DNA of 64,000 nucleotides from Lachnospiraceae bacterium (lineage in GTDB: Bacteria; Bacillota; Clostridia; Lachnospirales; Lachnospiraceae), in assembly GCA_015057445.1 (NCBI GenBank), contig SVEI01000002.1, positions 40,905 through 104,904 on the forward strand. The letters run 5' to 3'. A program made the translations under genes and the position numbers. This document shows, one piece after another, positions 19,767-28,672 of this stretch; the stretch's first letter is position 1; each line of letters opens with the position of its first letter. The notes below the pieces were generated by a model. That model saw only the letters and a list, made by a program, of their open reading frames with translations. It was not told the origin of the DNA and did not search any database.

Positions 19767-20666
19767 ATGCAGGGGAAGATAATAAAAGGGGTAGGTGGAT
19801 TTTACTATATCCACCTACCTGATAATAGAATATTTGAATGCAAGGCTAAGGGAGTATTTCGTAATCAAAATATTAAACCTACGGTAGGTGATAATGTTTT
19901 GATGGATATCATCGATGAACAGGCGCTTACAGGTAATATAAGTGATATATTGCCTAGAGAGAATTCTCTTATTAGACCTATGGTCAGTAATGTTGACCAG
20001 GCCGTAATAATATTTGCACTGTCAGACCCGAAGCCTAATTTTAATTTATTGGACAGATTTCTCATTATGATGGATAGACAGGATGTCAAGACAATAATAT
20101 GTTTCAATAAGGCTGATTTGGTATCTGATGAGGAAGCAGATAAACTTAAGAGTATTTATGAGGCTTGTGGTTATGATGTTATCATAACCTCAACTTATTA
20201 TAGGGATGAGATTTCAGTACAAGAAGATGGAGTGGAAAAACTTAAAGGTTTAATAAAAGGAAAAACTACTGTTTTTGCAGGTCCATCTGGAGTTGGAAAG
20301 TCGTCACTTCTTAATGTGATTAATCCAAATGCTAAGGCACAGACAGGAAGTATTAGCGAAAAGATAAAACGAGGAAAACACACCACCAGACATTCAGAAC
20401 TTATATGGGTGGGTGATGATACCTATATCATGGATACTCCTGGATTTTCCTCTCTTTTTGTAGAAGATATGGAGTGCGAAGATTTAAAGGAATTCTATGG
20501 TGAATTCTTAAAGTACCAGAGTGATTGTAAGTTTATAGGATGCGTTCATATTAAGGAGCCTGTGTGTGGTGTGAAAAAAGCCCTATCAGAAGGAAAGATA
20601 AGTCAGCTTAGATATGACAACTATAGGCAACTATACGAGGAACTTAAAACTAAGAAAAAATGGTAA
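19767..20666 (+). CDS. rsgA: Ribosome small subunit-dependent GTPase RsgA
   Basis: GPSGVGKSSLLN, DTPGFSS, circularly permuted GTPase order; zinc site region CKFIGCVHIKEPVCGV. Confidence 0.95.
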   Translation: MQGKIIKGVGGFYYIHLPDNRIFECKAKGVFRNQNIKPTVGDNVLMDIIDEQALTGNISDILPRENSLIRPMVSNVDQAVIIFALSDPKPNFNLLDRFLIMMDRQDVKTIICFNKADLVSDEEADKLKSIYEACGYDVIITSTYYRDEISVQEDGVEKLKGLIKGKTTVFAGPSGVGKSSLLNVINPNAKAQTGSISEKIKRGKHTTRHSELIWVGDDTYIMDTPGFSSLFVEDMECEDLKEFYGEFLKYQSDCKFIGCVHIKEPVCGVKKALSEGKISQLRYDNYRQLYEELKTKKKW

Positions 20667-20719
20667 TATTATGATCAAAATTGTGTGATAATAGTTACAC
20701 GTATGTGGAGGAGAAAAAT

Positions 20720-21376
20720 ATGAATAAGATACTTTCACCATCACTTTTGTCAGTGGATTTTAATAATATTGAAAGAGACTCTAAAATTATAGATGAGGCA
20801 GGTGCTCAGTGGTTTCACTTAGATGTTATGGATGGTACATTTGTTCCAAATATATCATTTGGTCCGCCAGTCATAGAGTGTATACGTAAGATAACAGACA
20901 GATTTTTTGATGTTCACCTTATGATAGTTGAACCCGTTAGATATGTAGATGTATTTAAGCGTGCTGGTGCTGATATGATTACGGTACATTATGAGGCTTG
21001 CGAGGATCTTATGGCTACCATTAAAGCTATAAAGGATGCGGGGGTAAAGTGTGGTGTATCCATTAAACCTGATACTGATGTAAGTGTATTAGAGGAATAT
21101 ATTCCGTATGTGGATATGGTTCTCATTATGAGTGTGGAACCAGGATTTGGCGGACAAAAGTTTATGCCTAAGGCTCTTGATAAGATTGCTGAAACTAAGG
21201 CAATGGCAGATAAGCTAGGTTGTGATATTGATATAGAGGTTGATGGTGGAATAACTCTTGATAATGTTAAATCAGTTGTTGACGCAGGAGCTAATATTAT
21301 AGTAGCTGGTTCAGCAGTATTTAAGGGTGATAAGGCCGATAATGTTAAGAAATTTTTAGAGGTTATGAACTCTTAA
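20720..21376 (+). CDS. rpe: Ribulose-phosphate 3-epimerase
   Basis: SPSLLSVDF, HLDVMDGTFVPNISFGP, VEPGFGGQKF. Confidence 0.96.
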   Translation: MNKILSPSLLSVDFNNIERDSKIIDEAGAQWFHLDVMDGTFVPNISFGPPVIECIRKITDRFFDVHLMIVEPVRYVDVFKRAGADMITVHYEACEDLMATIKAIKDAGVKCGVSIKPDTDVSVLEEYIPYVDMVLIMSVEPGFGGQKFMPKALDKIAETKAMADKLGCDIDIEVDGGITLDNVKSVVDAGANIIVAGSAVFKGDKADNVKKFLEVMNS

Positions 21377-21418
21377 ACTAACTATGTAGATACAATTTAC
21401 TGGCGTAGAGATATTATT

Positions 21419-22069
21419 ATGAGTAAAAAAAATGTTATTATGGTTGTAGGTGGGGAAACCTGTGACGAAACAATTATAAATACTATAAATAGCAACCCTG
21501 ACTGTTATATTATGGGAGTTGATAGGGGAGCGGAAGTTATAGACAGGCTTGGTATAGAAGCTGATATGGTAATCGGAGATTTTGATTCTGCAGATTCTTT
21601 TATACGTGACAAATATCAGGGGAAGTCTAATGCAATATTTCTCAACCCCGTTAAGGATGCAACAGATACCCATATGGCAGTGTTAGAGGCTATAAAACTC
21701 AAACCTAATTGCATAACCATTCTTGGAGCTACTGGTGGGAGACTTGATCATATGATGGGTAATTTTGCTCTGTTAAAGTTATGTGTTGATCAAGGTGTTA
21801 GTGCAACCATAATAGATGAACATAATAAAATTACAATGATAGATAAGCAAATGAAAATTAGTAAGCAAGAACAGTACGGGAAATATGTATCTTTGATACC
21901 TTTTTCCGATGTGGTAACAGGAGTTTCTCTTACCGGATTTGCTTACGGACTTTCAAATGCTACTATGATAAAGGCTGATACCATAGGTATTAGCAATGAA
22001 ATAAGAGAGGAGGAAGGCTTCATTTCCATTAAGACAGGGTATCTTATGGTGATGGAGACCAAAGACTAA
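21419..22069 (+). CDS. thiN: Thiamine pyrophosphokinase
   Basis: GVDRGAEVI, GDFDS, DATDTHMAVLEA, GATGGRLDHMMGN. Confidence 0.92.
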   Translation: MSKKNVIMVVGGETCDETIINTINSNPDCYIMGVDRGAEVIDRLGIEADMVIGDFDSADSFIRDKYQGKSNAIFLNPVKDATDTHMAVLEAIKLKPNCITILGATGGRLDHMMGNFALLKLCVDQGVSATIIDEHNKITMIDKQMKISKQEQYGKYVSLIPFSDVVTGVSLTGFAYGLSNATMIKADTIGISNEIREEEGFISIKTGYLMVMETKD

Positions 22070-23613
22070 TGACAACTTGGTTAATTGTTGCTCTTGGTAT
22101 CTATATGGCTATTATGCTTTTTATAGGTATAACAAGTGCTAAAAAGAACAAAAATGCAGACGATTACTTCCTTGGAGGACGTAATCTTAATGGATGGGTG
22201 GCAGCCCTTTCTGCACAGGCATCTGATATGAGTGGATGGCTTCTTATGGGACTTCCAGGCTGTATCTATGCATTTGGTACAAATCAGGCTTGGATTGCTA
22301 TCGGACTTTTTATAGGTACAGTTCTTAACTGGATATTTGTATCAGGAAGACTGAGAAGATACACTATTAGATCCGGCAATGCTATGACTATTCCGGAGTA
22401 TTTAAGCAACAGATTTAAAGATGAGAAGAAAATTCTTATGGCTATATCAGCTATAGTAATGGTTGTATTTTTCTTAGTTTATACAGCATCTTCTTTTGCA
22501 GCAGGTGGTAAGCTTTTTGTATCTATTACTGGTATGGATTACCATGTAGCCCTTATGGTTGGTGCAGGTGTAATTCTTCTGTACACACTTTTTGGAGGAT
22601 TCCTTGCAGTGTGTGAGACAGACTTTATTCAGGGTCTTATGATGCTTGTTGCAATTCTTGCTGTGCCTATAATTGCAGTAGTGCTTATGGGAACAGGCAA
22701 CATCGTACCAAATCTTAGAGAAAGTGGACTTGATGTTAGTGTAAGTGAGTTCCTTAATTTATTTAATGAGGGTGGAGAGCCTATCTCTGCTGTAAGTGTA
22801 CTTTCGCAGCTTGCTTGGGGACTTGGATATTGTGGTATGCCACATATTCTTGTGAGATTCATGGCTATTAAGGATGAGAAGGAGCTAGGTAAGTCAAAGA
22901 AGGTTGCTATCGTTTGGGTACTTCTTTCTCTTGCTGTTGCATGTGTTATAGGTGTTGTTGGTAGAGCGTATCTCTTCCCACAGATTCTTGGAACTGATAA
23001 TGCAGAGTATGAGAATGTATTTATAGAGATGATTAAGAAGATGTTTATGGATGATATCAGAATACCATTTATCGGTGGTATCTTCCTCTGTGGTATTCTT
23101 GCTGCTATTATGTCTACAGCAGACTCACAGCTTTTAGTTTCATCATCATCTGTAGCTAAGGATTTGTTTAACGGTGTATTCTTTAAGAAGATGGACGAGA
23201 AGAAGGTTATGGTTATCAGTAGATTAACAGTTGTGGTAGTAGCTGTGATTGCTTTTGCTATAGCATGGAATCCTAATTCGAGTATTATGGGGCTTGTGTC
23301 AAATGCATGGGCAGGTCTTGGTGCAGCATTTGGACCAACTATACTCTTGTCGTTATATTGGAAGAGAACAAACCTATATGGCACTATGGCTGGTATGCTT
23401 AGTGGAGGCCTTACAGTAATTATTTGGGATTATATTAAGTTAATTGATGTTGATGGTGTTAAGCAAACTTTGGGAGCATATACAGGCGTATATTCACTTC
23501 TTGTAGGTTTCTTTGTAAGTTTAGCATTTATCATTATTGTAAGTCTTATTACTCCAAAGGTTAGTGATGAGATTATTCAAGAGTTTGAAGATGTAAAGAA
23601 TGGTAACATTTAA
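22069..23613 (+). CDS. putP: Sodium/proline symporter (SSS family)
   Basis: DYFLGGRNLNGWVAALSAQASDMSGWLLMGLPG; 12-13 hydrophobic segments. Confidence 0.92.
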   Translation: MTTWLIVALGIYMAIMLFIGITSAKKNKNADDYFLGGRNLNGWVAALSAQASDMSGWLLMGLPGCIYAFGTNQAWIAIGLFIGTVLNWIFVSGRLRRYTIRSGNAMTIPEYLSNRFKDEKKILMAISAIVMVVFFLVYTASSFAAGGKLFVSITGMDYHVALMVGAGVILLYTLFGGFLAVCETDFIQGLMMLVAILAVPIIAVVLMGTGNIVPNLRESGLDVSVSEFLNLFNEGGEPISAVSVLSQLAWGLGYCGMPHILVRFMAIKDEKELGKSKKVAIVWVLLSLAVACVIGVVGRAYLFPQILGTDNAEYENVFIEMIKKMFMDDIRIPFIGGIFLCGILAAIMSTADSQLLVSSSSVAKDLFNGVFFKKMDEKKVMVISRLTVVVVAVIAFAIAWNPNSSIMGLVSNAWAGLGAAFGPTILLSLYWKRTNLYGTMAGMLSGGLTVIIWDYIKLIDVDGVKQTLGAYTGVYSLLVGFFVSLAFIIIVSLITPKVSDEIIQEFEDVKNGNI

Positions 23614-23625
23614 TACATAAAAATA

Positions 23626-23668
23626 AACATTGAAAAACCCGGTTAGGTAAACCGGGTTTTTCAATGTT
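23626..23668 (+). terminator. Long perfect hairpin terminator after putP
   Basis: 19-bp perfect stem AACATTGAAAAACCCGGTT/AACCGGGTTTTTCAATGTT with 5-nt loop; internal A and T tracts. Confidence 0.8.
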
Positions 23669-23779
23669 ATAATTTAAAGAGAGGATTTATGAAAAAAACT
23701 ATACTTTGATTATATACATCAATTATGAACAAAGTTTAAACAAGATTAAAAGTTTCGGTAAATTATCTGGAGAAAAATT

Positions 23780-24238
23780 ATGAATTTCAATATAAAACTA
23801 GTGGTTGTAGGTAAAGTTAAAGAAGATTTTTACAGAAAAAAGCTTGAAGAGTATTACAAATCAATAAGTAAAAAGAACAATTTTCAGGTAGTGGAATTAT
23901 CTGATGAAAGTATTCCGTCTAATCCCAGCCAGGCAGTTATAGACAAGATAAAGATAAAAGAAGGAGATAAAATTTTACAACAAATAAAAGGGAATGATTA
24001 TGTTATTGCCCTTTGTATTGATGGCAAAAGTACGGATTTATCCCTTATGAAAAAACAAATTGAAAAGGCAAGAAGTGCTCAGTGTGAAAATGTAGTATTC
24101 ATAATTGGCGGATCCTTAGGATTAGATGAAAAAGTGGTTAATAGGGCGAATTATAAGATGAGTTTTTCTAATATGACATTTCCGCATCAGCTTATGCGAG
24201 TAATGCTTAGTGAACAAATAGAGAAGGCAGTTTCTTAA
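23780..24238 (+). CDS. rlmH: RlmH-family SPOUT methyltransferase (23S rRNA pseudouridine-1915 N3), lacking conserved C-terminal tail
   Basis: IKLVVVGKVKE, FIIGGSLGLDEKVVNRANYKMSFSNMTFPHQLMRVMLSEQI; then ends EKAVS instead of YRAY...YHK. Confidence 0.85.
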   Translation: MNFNIKLVVVGKVKEDFYRKKLEEYYKSISKKNNFQVVELSDESIPSNPSQAVIDKIKIKEGDKILQQIKGNDYVIALCIDGKSTDLSLMKKQIEKARSAQCENVVFIIGGSLGLDEKVVNRANYKMSFSNMTFPHQLMRVMLSEQIEKAVS

Positions 24239-24258
24239 AAACTGCCTTCTCTATTTGT
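24214..24258. terminator. Perfect 20-bp inverted repeat shared by 3' ends of the two convergent RlmH-like genes (putative bidirectional terminator)
   Basis: ACAAATAGAGAAGGCAGTTT / AAACTGCCTTCTCTATTTGT with 5-nt loop CTTAA. Confidence 0.75.
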
Positions 24259-24676
24259 GATAAGTAATATTGTTGAGTATAGTGTATGCTCGGTATATTT
24301 GTTCTGTAAGAACCGTTATTGTAATATCTGCACTCATTGAAAAAGATGACAAATTAAATTGGTCTATGTTTGCATAGTTAATGCTTTGGTGTAAAGCAGA
24401 GGTTGATTCGGGATTGGTAATAACAAATTCAATACAAGATATACCTTTTAGATTGTGATTTTTTATTATTTCAGCCAGCTCGGTTGATGTAGGAGAGTTG
24501 ATGCCAGGTAGAATGATATATACTTTTGAGTTAGTCTTGAAAGATATTTTTCCTAAAACCTTGTAAGTACGTATAATCACCTTGCAAAAAGGAGAAGTTC
24601 TTTTAATGTATTCATCTATGGCTGACTGTAAATTTTTATCAATTTTTTTTGATTCTACGTGAATAATAATTTCCAT
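24251..24676 (-). CDS. Divergent RlmH-like protein, SAM-binding loop degenerate, canonical C-terminal tail retained
   Basis: Colinear with RlmH: MEIIIHVESKKI...AIDEYIKRTSPFCKVII, ...SPTSTELAEIIKN, FVITNPES in place of FVIGGSLG, ends LTEQIYRAYTILNNITYHK; GGTGA upstream of the start. Confidence 0.65.
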   Translation of the reverse strand: MEIIIHVESKKIDKNLQSAIDEYIKRTSPFCKVIIRTYKVLGKISFKTNSKVYIILPGINSPTSTELAEIIKNHNLKGISCIEFVITNPESTSALHQSINYANIDQFNLSSFSMSADITITVLTEQIYRAYTILNNITYHK

Positions 24677-24818
24677 AAGTTCACCTTGCGTTTTGTTTAA
24701 TGTATTGATTTTTTATTGTCAAAAATCTTTAAATAATTCTAACATATATCTTCTAAAACATCAAAAAAAATGTTATTATAAAAATGATAGACTAAATTAC
24801 AGAACAAGAGGTTTTAGC

Positions 24819-25631
24819 ATGAAAAAGAATAAAAAGTTATTAGTACTTGATATAGACGGAACATTGGTAAATTCTAAGAAAGAGATTACTCCTGCAACAT
24901 TAGAACATTTACATAAAATTCAGCAGGATGGACATGTAGTGGCATTGGCTTCAGGAAGACCATATCCTGGGATGAAAGCATATTCAAATCAATTAAAGCT
25001 TCATGAATATGGTGGCTATGTGTTGTCTTTTAATGGTGGTAAGGTTATAGATTGTAAAACTGGAGAGACTGTATTCAAGAAGGCAATTCCAAATTCATAT
25101 CTCAAAACCATATATGATTATGCTATAAAGAATGGTCTTGGTATGGTCACTTATAAAGATGACGTGGTTCTTACAGGTACTGAAATAGATGAGTATATGG
25201 AGTATGAGGCAAGACTTAATTCTATGGTGATCCACAAGGTGGATGATTTTTTGAAAAAAGTTGATTTTGATATGACCAAGTGTTTGCTTACAGCTATTCC
25301 TGAAAAGGCGGAGATATTTGAGAAAGAGTTAGCCAAGCTTCTGGCACCTGATTTAAATGTATTTAGATCAGAACCGTATTTTATTGAAATAACTGTAAAG
25401 GGTGTAGATAAGGCAGAGTCTGTTGACAAGTTGGTTAATGCTTTGGGGATGAGACAAGAAGATACCATTTGTTGCGGAGACGGATTTAATGATCTGACTA
25501 TGGTGCAGTATGGTGGTATAGGTGTAGCAATGGATAATGCTCAGCAGATAGTAAAGGATAATGCAGATTATATTACAGCATCTTGTGATGATGATGGAAT
25601 AGTTCAGGTAATAAAGGAATTCATATTATAG
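24819..25631 (+). CDS. Cof-type HAD-superfamily hydrolase
   Basis: LDIDGTLVNSKKEIT, CCGDGFNDLTMVQYGGIGVAMDNA. Confidence 0.94.
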   Translation: MKKNKKLLVLDIDGTLVNSKKEITPATLEHLHKIQQDGHVVALASGRPYPGMKAYSNQLKLHEYGGYVLSFNGGKVIDCKTGETVFKKAIPNSYLKTIYDYAIKNGLGMVTYKDDVVLTGTEIDEYMEYEARLNSMVIHKVDDFLKKVDFDMTKCLLTAIPEKAEIFEKELAKLLAPDLNVFRSEPYFIEITVKGVDKAESVDKLVNALGMRQEDTICCGDGFNDLTMVQYGGIGVAMDNAQQIVKDNADYITASCDDDGIVQVIKEFIL

Positions 25632-25647
25632 TAACGAGGTTTTAAGT

Positions 25648-27954
25648 ATGAATAAAACTGATATATTGGCAGGGTTAATAGATAAGAACCTTGATGATGA
25701 CAATAGAATAAAGCTAGAGGATGTAATTGAGATAAATGCATCGGAGTTTGATTTATACAAGGAAGCTGTGTGGGGGAATATTAAGAGAACTTTTCCAGAT
25801 GGTCTTCTTATGGTGCGTAAAAATTACATAACTAGAGAAGAAGGGATATCTGCTGGTACAGGAATATTTAGTGGAATTCATGGAGTTGATGCCACAGATA
25901 AGGAACAGGTTTTTGATGCTATAAGAACTGTTGCTACAGCATGTAAAGATGACGAAGATAAAGAAGTTATTATACACAGAATGTACAATAATCTAGTTAT
26001 GTGTGGTGTGTGTTATACAAGAGATATATATTACGGAAGACCTTATTATATGGTTGTTTATAACTACATGGATGAGATGTCAGATAATGATGTCAAGGCA
26101 AAATCCAGAACAAAATGGATTGCAAATAACGTATCAAGAGAGTTTCTTGATGAGGGATTTATGAACCTTATTTTTGCAGCAAGAGATTTGGAAAAAGCGG
26201 TTGATATTCAGGAGTTTAGTGTTGAGTTTGCCATAGACTCCAACAACAAGGTTATTGTATATCAGTTAAAACCTATGGATAGATTAATTGGCAGTCATAT
26301 TCTTATGACAGATAGAGAGTTCTCAGATACAAAAGCTTTTGCAAAATGTAATTATTTGGACACTCATCACATTATGTCTCATCAGGCTTATTGGAATCCA
26401 TCTAAGATGATTGGCTCAGAGCCGAGGCCATTGGATTATTCTTTGTTTAAGGGAATACTTACATCAGGAATATGGGGAGAAACTATAAAGCAACTTGGTT
26501 ATGAGGGCGTTGATATGAGCTTGATGCATAGAGTTGGAAATAAACCGTATGTGTCAATTGATTGCTTGTTTAATGCTTTGATACCGGCAGGCATGGATAG
26601 AATACTTAGAGATAAGATTTTTAATTATTATCAACATGTGCTTACAGATAATAGAAGAAGGCACAGGAAGGTTGATAGTACTATAGTTTTTGGATCCTAT
26701 AATTTTTCAACGGCAAAAAGAATGAACAAACTGGGAAATTATGGGTTCACCCAAGAGGAAATAGATAGCTTTAGTGAAAGTCTTTTAAATCTTACTGAAA
26801 ATATAATTAATAATTACGAAGAACTCCATGATCAGGATATAGAAGCTCTTACAAAACTTATGATTACCAGACGAAGAGTTAGAGAGCTTAAGCCAATGGA
26901 AGAAACTAACAGTTTGAAATTGTATAGTTATATTGCCGAACTTATAGAGTCCATGAGAACCTATTGTTCACCTGGCTATACAAGGCAGGAAAGGTGTGAG
27001 TTTATTGCCAAGGGATTTTGTACATCTTTGGTGAAAGAAGGCTATTTAAAGAGAGATGATATAGACGCTTTTAGATTATCTTTGGATACAGTTTCGTCCT
27101 GCTTTAAGAGGGATTTTGAAGATTATACTAGTGGAAAGCTTGATTGGAATGAGTTTGATAGTAAATATGGTCATTTGAGGATTAGTATATGTGATATTAG
27201 AGCTCACAGCTATCGAAAACTATACAGTAACCTGGAAACGATAAGAGATTATGAACTTTCTAAAGGTAAAAAGATAGCCAAAGCTTTGGATAGGGATGTG
27301 ATAGCCAAAGCTTTGGAAGAATCAAATCTTAATATAGAAGTTGATAAACTGGTTGGGTTTATAAATGGAGCAAGTGAATTGGCTGATAGTTATCGATTTG
27401 AGTATGGAAAATCCATTGGACTGTTACTTGATATTATTGTTAGATTAGGTGAATTGATTGGTATAGACAAGGAGGATATGTCATATTTAGAGATTCAAGA
27501 TCTTGATAGCTATCATAGTAGAGATTCTTATGTTATGACCATTGAGGCTAGAAGAAATATGTATCATGCCTACTCATACCTTGTTTTACCCGATGTGATA
27601 ATAAATGTGGGTGACATAGATGTAATAGATATCGATGAGGAAATACCAGATTATCTTACTGATAAGTGCGTATCTGGTGAAATTGCATATTACGATGAAG
27701 GACACGACGTGGATGTGACAGGAAAGATAGTGTTGCTTTCAAAGGTTACACTAGCGTATGATTGGATATTTACCAAAGATATTAAAGGTATAATAACCAA
27801 GAAAGATACAAAGGATTCAAGAATAGCGAAAAGATGTAAGGAGTTGAACATTCCAGCGGCTTTGGGATGTGGTGAAAAATTATTCAACTCAGTGCTAATG
27901 ATGAAGAGAATTCAGCTTGATTGTGGCAATAACAAAATAAGTGAAATAAAGTAA
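25648..27954 (+). CDS. PEP synthase / pyruvate-phosphate dikinase-like protein (ATP-grasp N-domain + degenerate phosphohistidine domain)
   Basis: MVRKNYITREEGISAGTGIFSG (cf. VRSSA..ED..SxAG), WNPSKMIGSEPRPLDYSLF...IPAGM region, C-terminal TKKDTKDSRIAKRCKELNIPAALGCG (cf. TxxGGxxSHxAIxARExxIPAVxG). Confidence 0.65.
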   Translation: MNKTDILAGLIDKNLDDDNRIKLEDVIEINASEFDLYKEAVWGNIKRTFPDGLLMVRKNYITREEGISAGTGIFSGIHGVDATDKEQVFDAIRTVATACKDDEDKEVIIHRMYNNLVMCGVCYTRDIYYGRPYYMVVYNYMDEMSDNDVKAKSRTKWIANNVSREFLDEGFMNLIFAARDLEKAVDIQEFSVEFAIDSNNKVIVYQLKPMDRLIGSHILMTDREFSDTKAFAKCNYLDTHHIMSHQAYWNPSKMIGSEPRPLDYSLFKGILTSGIWGETIKQLGYEGVDMSLMHRVGNKPYVSIDCLFNALIPAGMDRILRDKIFNYYQHVLTDNRRRHRKVDSTIVFGSYNFSTAKRMNKLGNYGFTQEEIDSFSESLLNLTENIINNYEELHDQDIEALTKLMITRRRVRELKPMEETNSLKLYSYIAELIESMRTYCSPGYTRQERCEFIAKGFCTSLVKEGYLKRDDIDAFRLSLDTVSSCFKRDFEDYTSGKLDWNEFDSKYGHLRISICDIRAHSYRKLYSNLETIRDYELSKGKKIAKALDRDVIAKALEESNLNIEVDKLVGFINGASELADSYRFEYGKSIGLLLDIIVRLGELIGIDKEDMSYLEIQDLDSYHSRDSYVMTIEARRNMYHAYSYLVLPDVIINVGDIDVIDIDEEIPDYLTDKCVSGEIAYYDEGHDVDVTGKIVLLSKVTLAYDWIFTKDIKGIITKKDTKDSRIAKRCKELNIPAALGCGEKLFNSVLMMKRIQLDCGNNKISEIK
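27274..27317 (+). repeat. In-frame tandem repeat, 27-bp period (ATAGCCAAAGCTTTGGA copies)
   Basis: ATAGCCAAAGCTTTGGA at 27274-27290 and 27301-27317, encoding IAKALD / IAKALE. Confidence 0.85.
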
Positions 27955-27966
27955 GGGGGATTTAAT

Positions 27967-28509
27967 ATGGGTCGAAAGCTAATGATAGAATTCCCTGGAA
28001 GAAACTATAGTTGTGATAGACCATTATTGTATTACTGTGGGAAAATTTTTTCGGACAGAGGTTATGATGTTATAAGGTTAGATTATAACTTCAGACTAAA
28101 AGGGGATAAAAATGACATACAGGCTTTGATTGAGGAGGCCAAAGAGATAGTTCTCAAACAATTAGATTTGGTGGATTTTTCAGCCTATGAAGATATTGTC
28201 TTTGTTTCCAAAAGTATGGGATGTGCATTGGCTGGTTATTGTGAAGAACATTATAAGATAAGAGCTAGACACATTTATTTAACTCCAGTGGATTCCAGCT
28301 TAAAATACATGCGACGAGGAAAATGTATAGTTGTAGCTGGTAAAGAAGACAAGATTTTAGAAAGCAGAAAATTGAAAATCTATTGTGTGGAACAAGATAT
28401 ACCACTAAAGCAGTTTGAGGAGGTTGGACATTCCTTAGAACATGCAGAAGATATCAATAGAACTTTCGCAATTCTTATGGTTATTATAAGGCTTTATAAG
28501 GAATTTTAA
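27967..28509 (+). CDS. Small alpha/beta-hydrolase-like protein
   Basis: VFVSKSMGCALAGY nucleophile elbow-like, GKEDKI, EEVGHSLEH; Shine-Dalgarno-like AAGGGGG upstream. Confidence 0.6.
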   Translation: MGRKLMIEFPGRNYSCDRPLLYYCGKIFSDRGYDVIRLDYNFRLKGDKNDIQALIEEAKEIVLKQLDLVDFSAYEDIVFVSKSMGCALAGYCEEHYKIRARHIYLTPVDSSLKYMRRGKCIVVAGKEDKILESRKLKIYCVEQDIPLKQFEEVGHSLEHAEDINRTFAILMVIIRLYKEF

Positions 28510-28533
28510 TGTTTGTGCTATATACGAATCGGA

Positions 28534-28562
28534 TTGAATTAATCGGTGCATTGTAGTATAAT
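28534..28562 (+). promoter_or_regulatory. Sigma-A-like promoter upstream of bactofilin gene
   Basis: TTGAAT-17 nt-TATAAT. Confidence 0.65.
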
Positions 28563-28672
28563 ATTCGGGATAGTAATGAGCCAAGTTGTTAATGGCGCTT
28601 GGTTGAGTTATAAGAAATACGGTGTTACGTAATGGAACTGTGGTTTTGAATGAGTGACTAAAGGAGGAAGTT

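Noticed and set aside
22629-23384. 251-aa minus-strand ORF inside putP
   Set aside because: Antisense shadow of a clear SSS transporter; no recognisable domain, no ribosome binding site context.
23780-24238. Sequencing error as the explanation for the truncated RlmH C-terminus
   Set aside because: A single indel cannot restore YRAY...YHK: the DNA after GAACAAATA is replaced by a perfect inverted repeat, and no tail-like sequence exists in any + frame downstream. A palindrome-related assembly artefact cannot be fully excluded and should be checked in reads.
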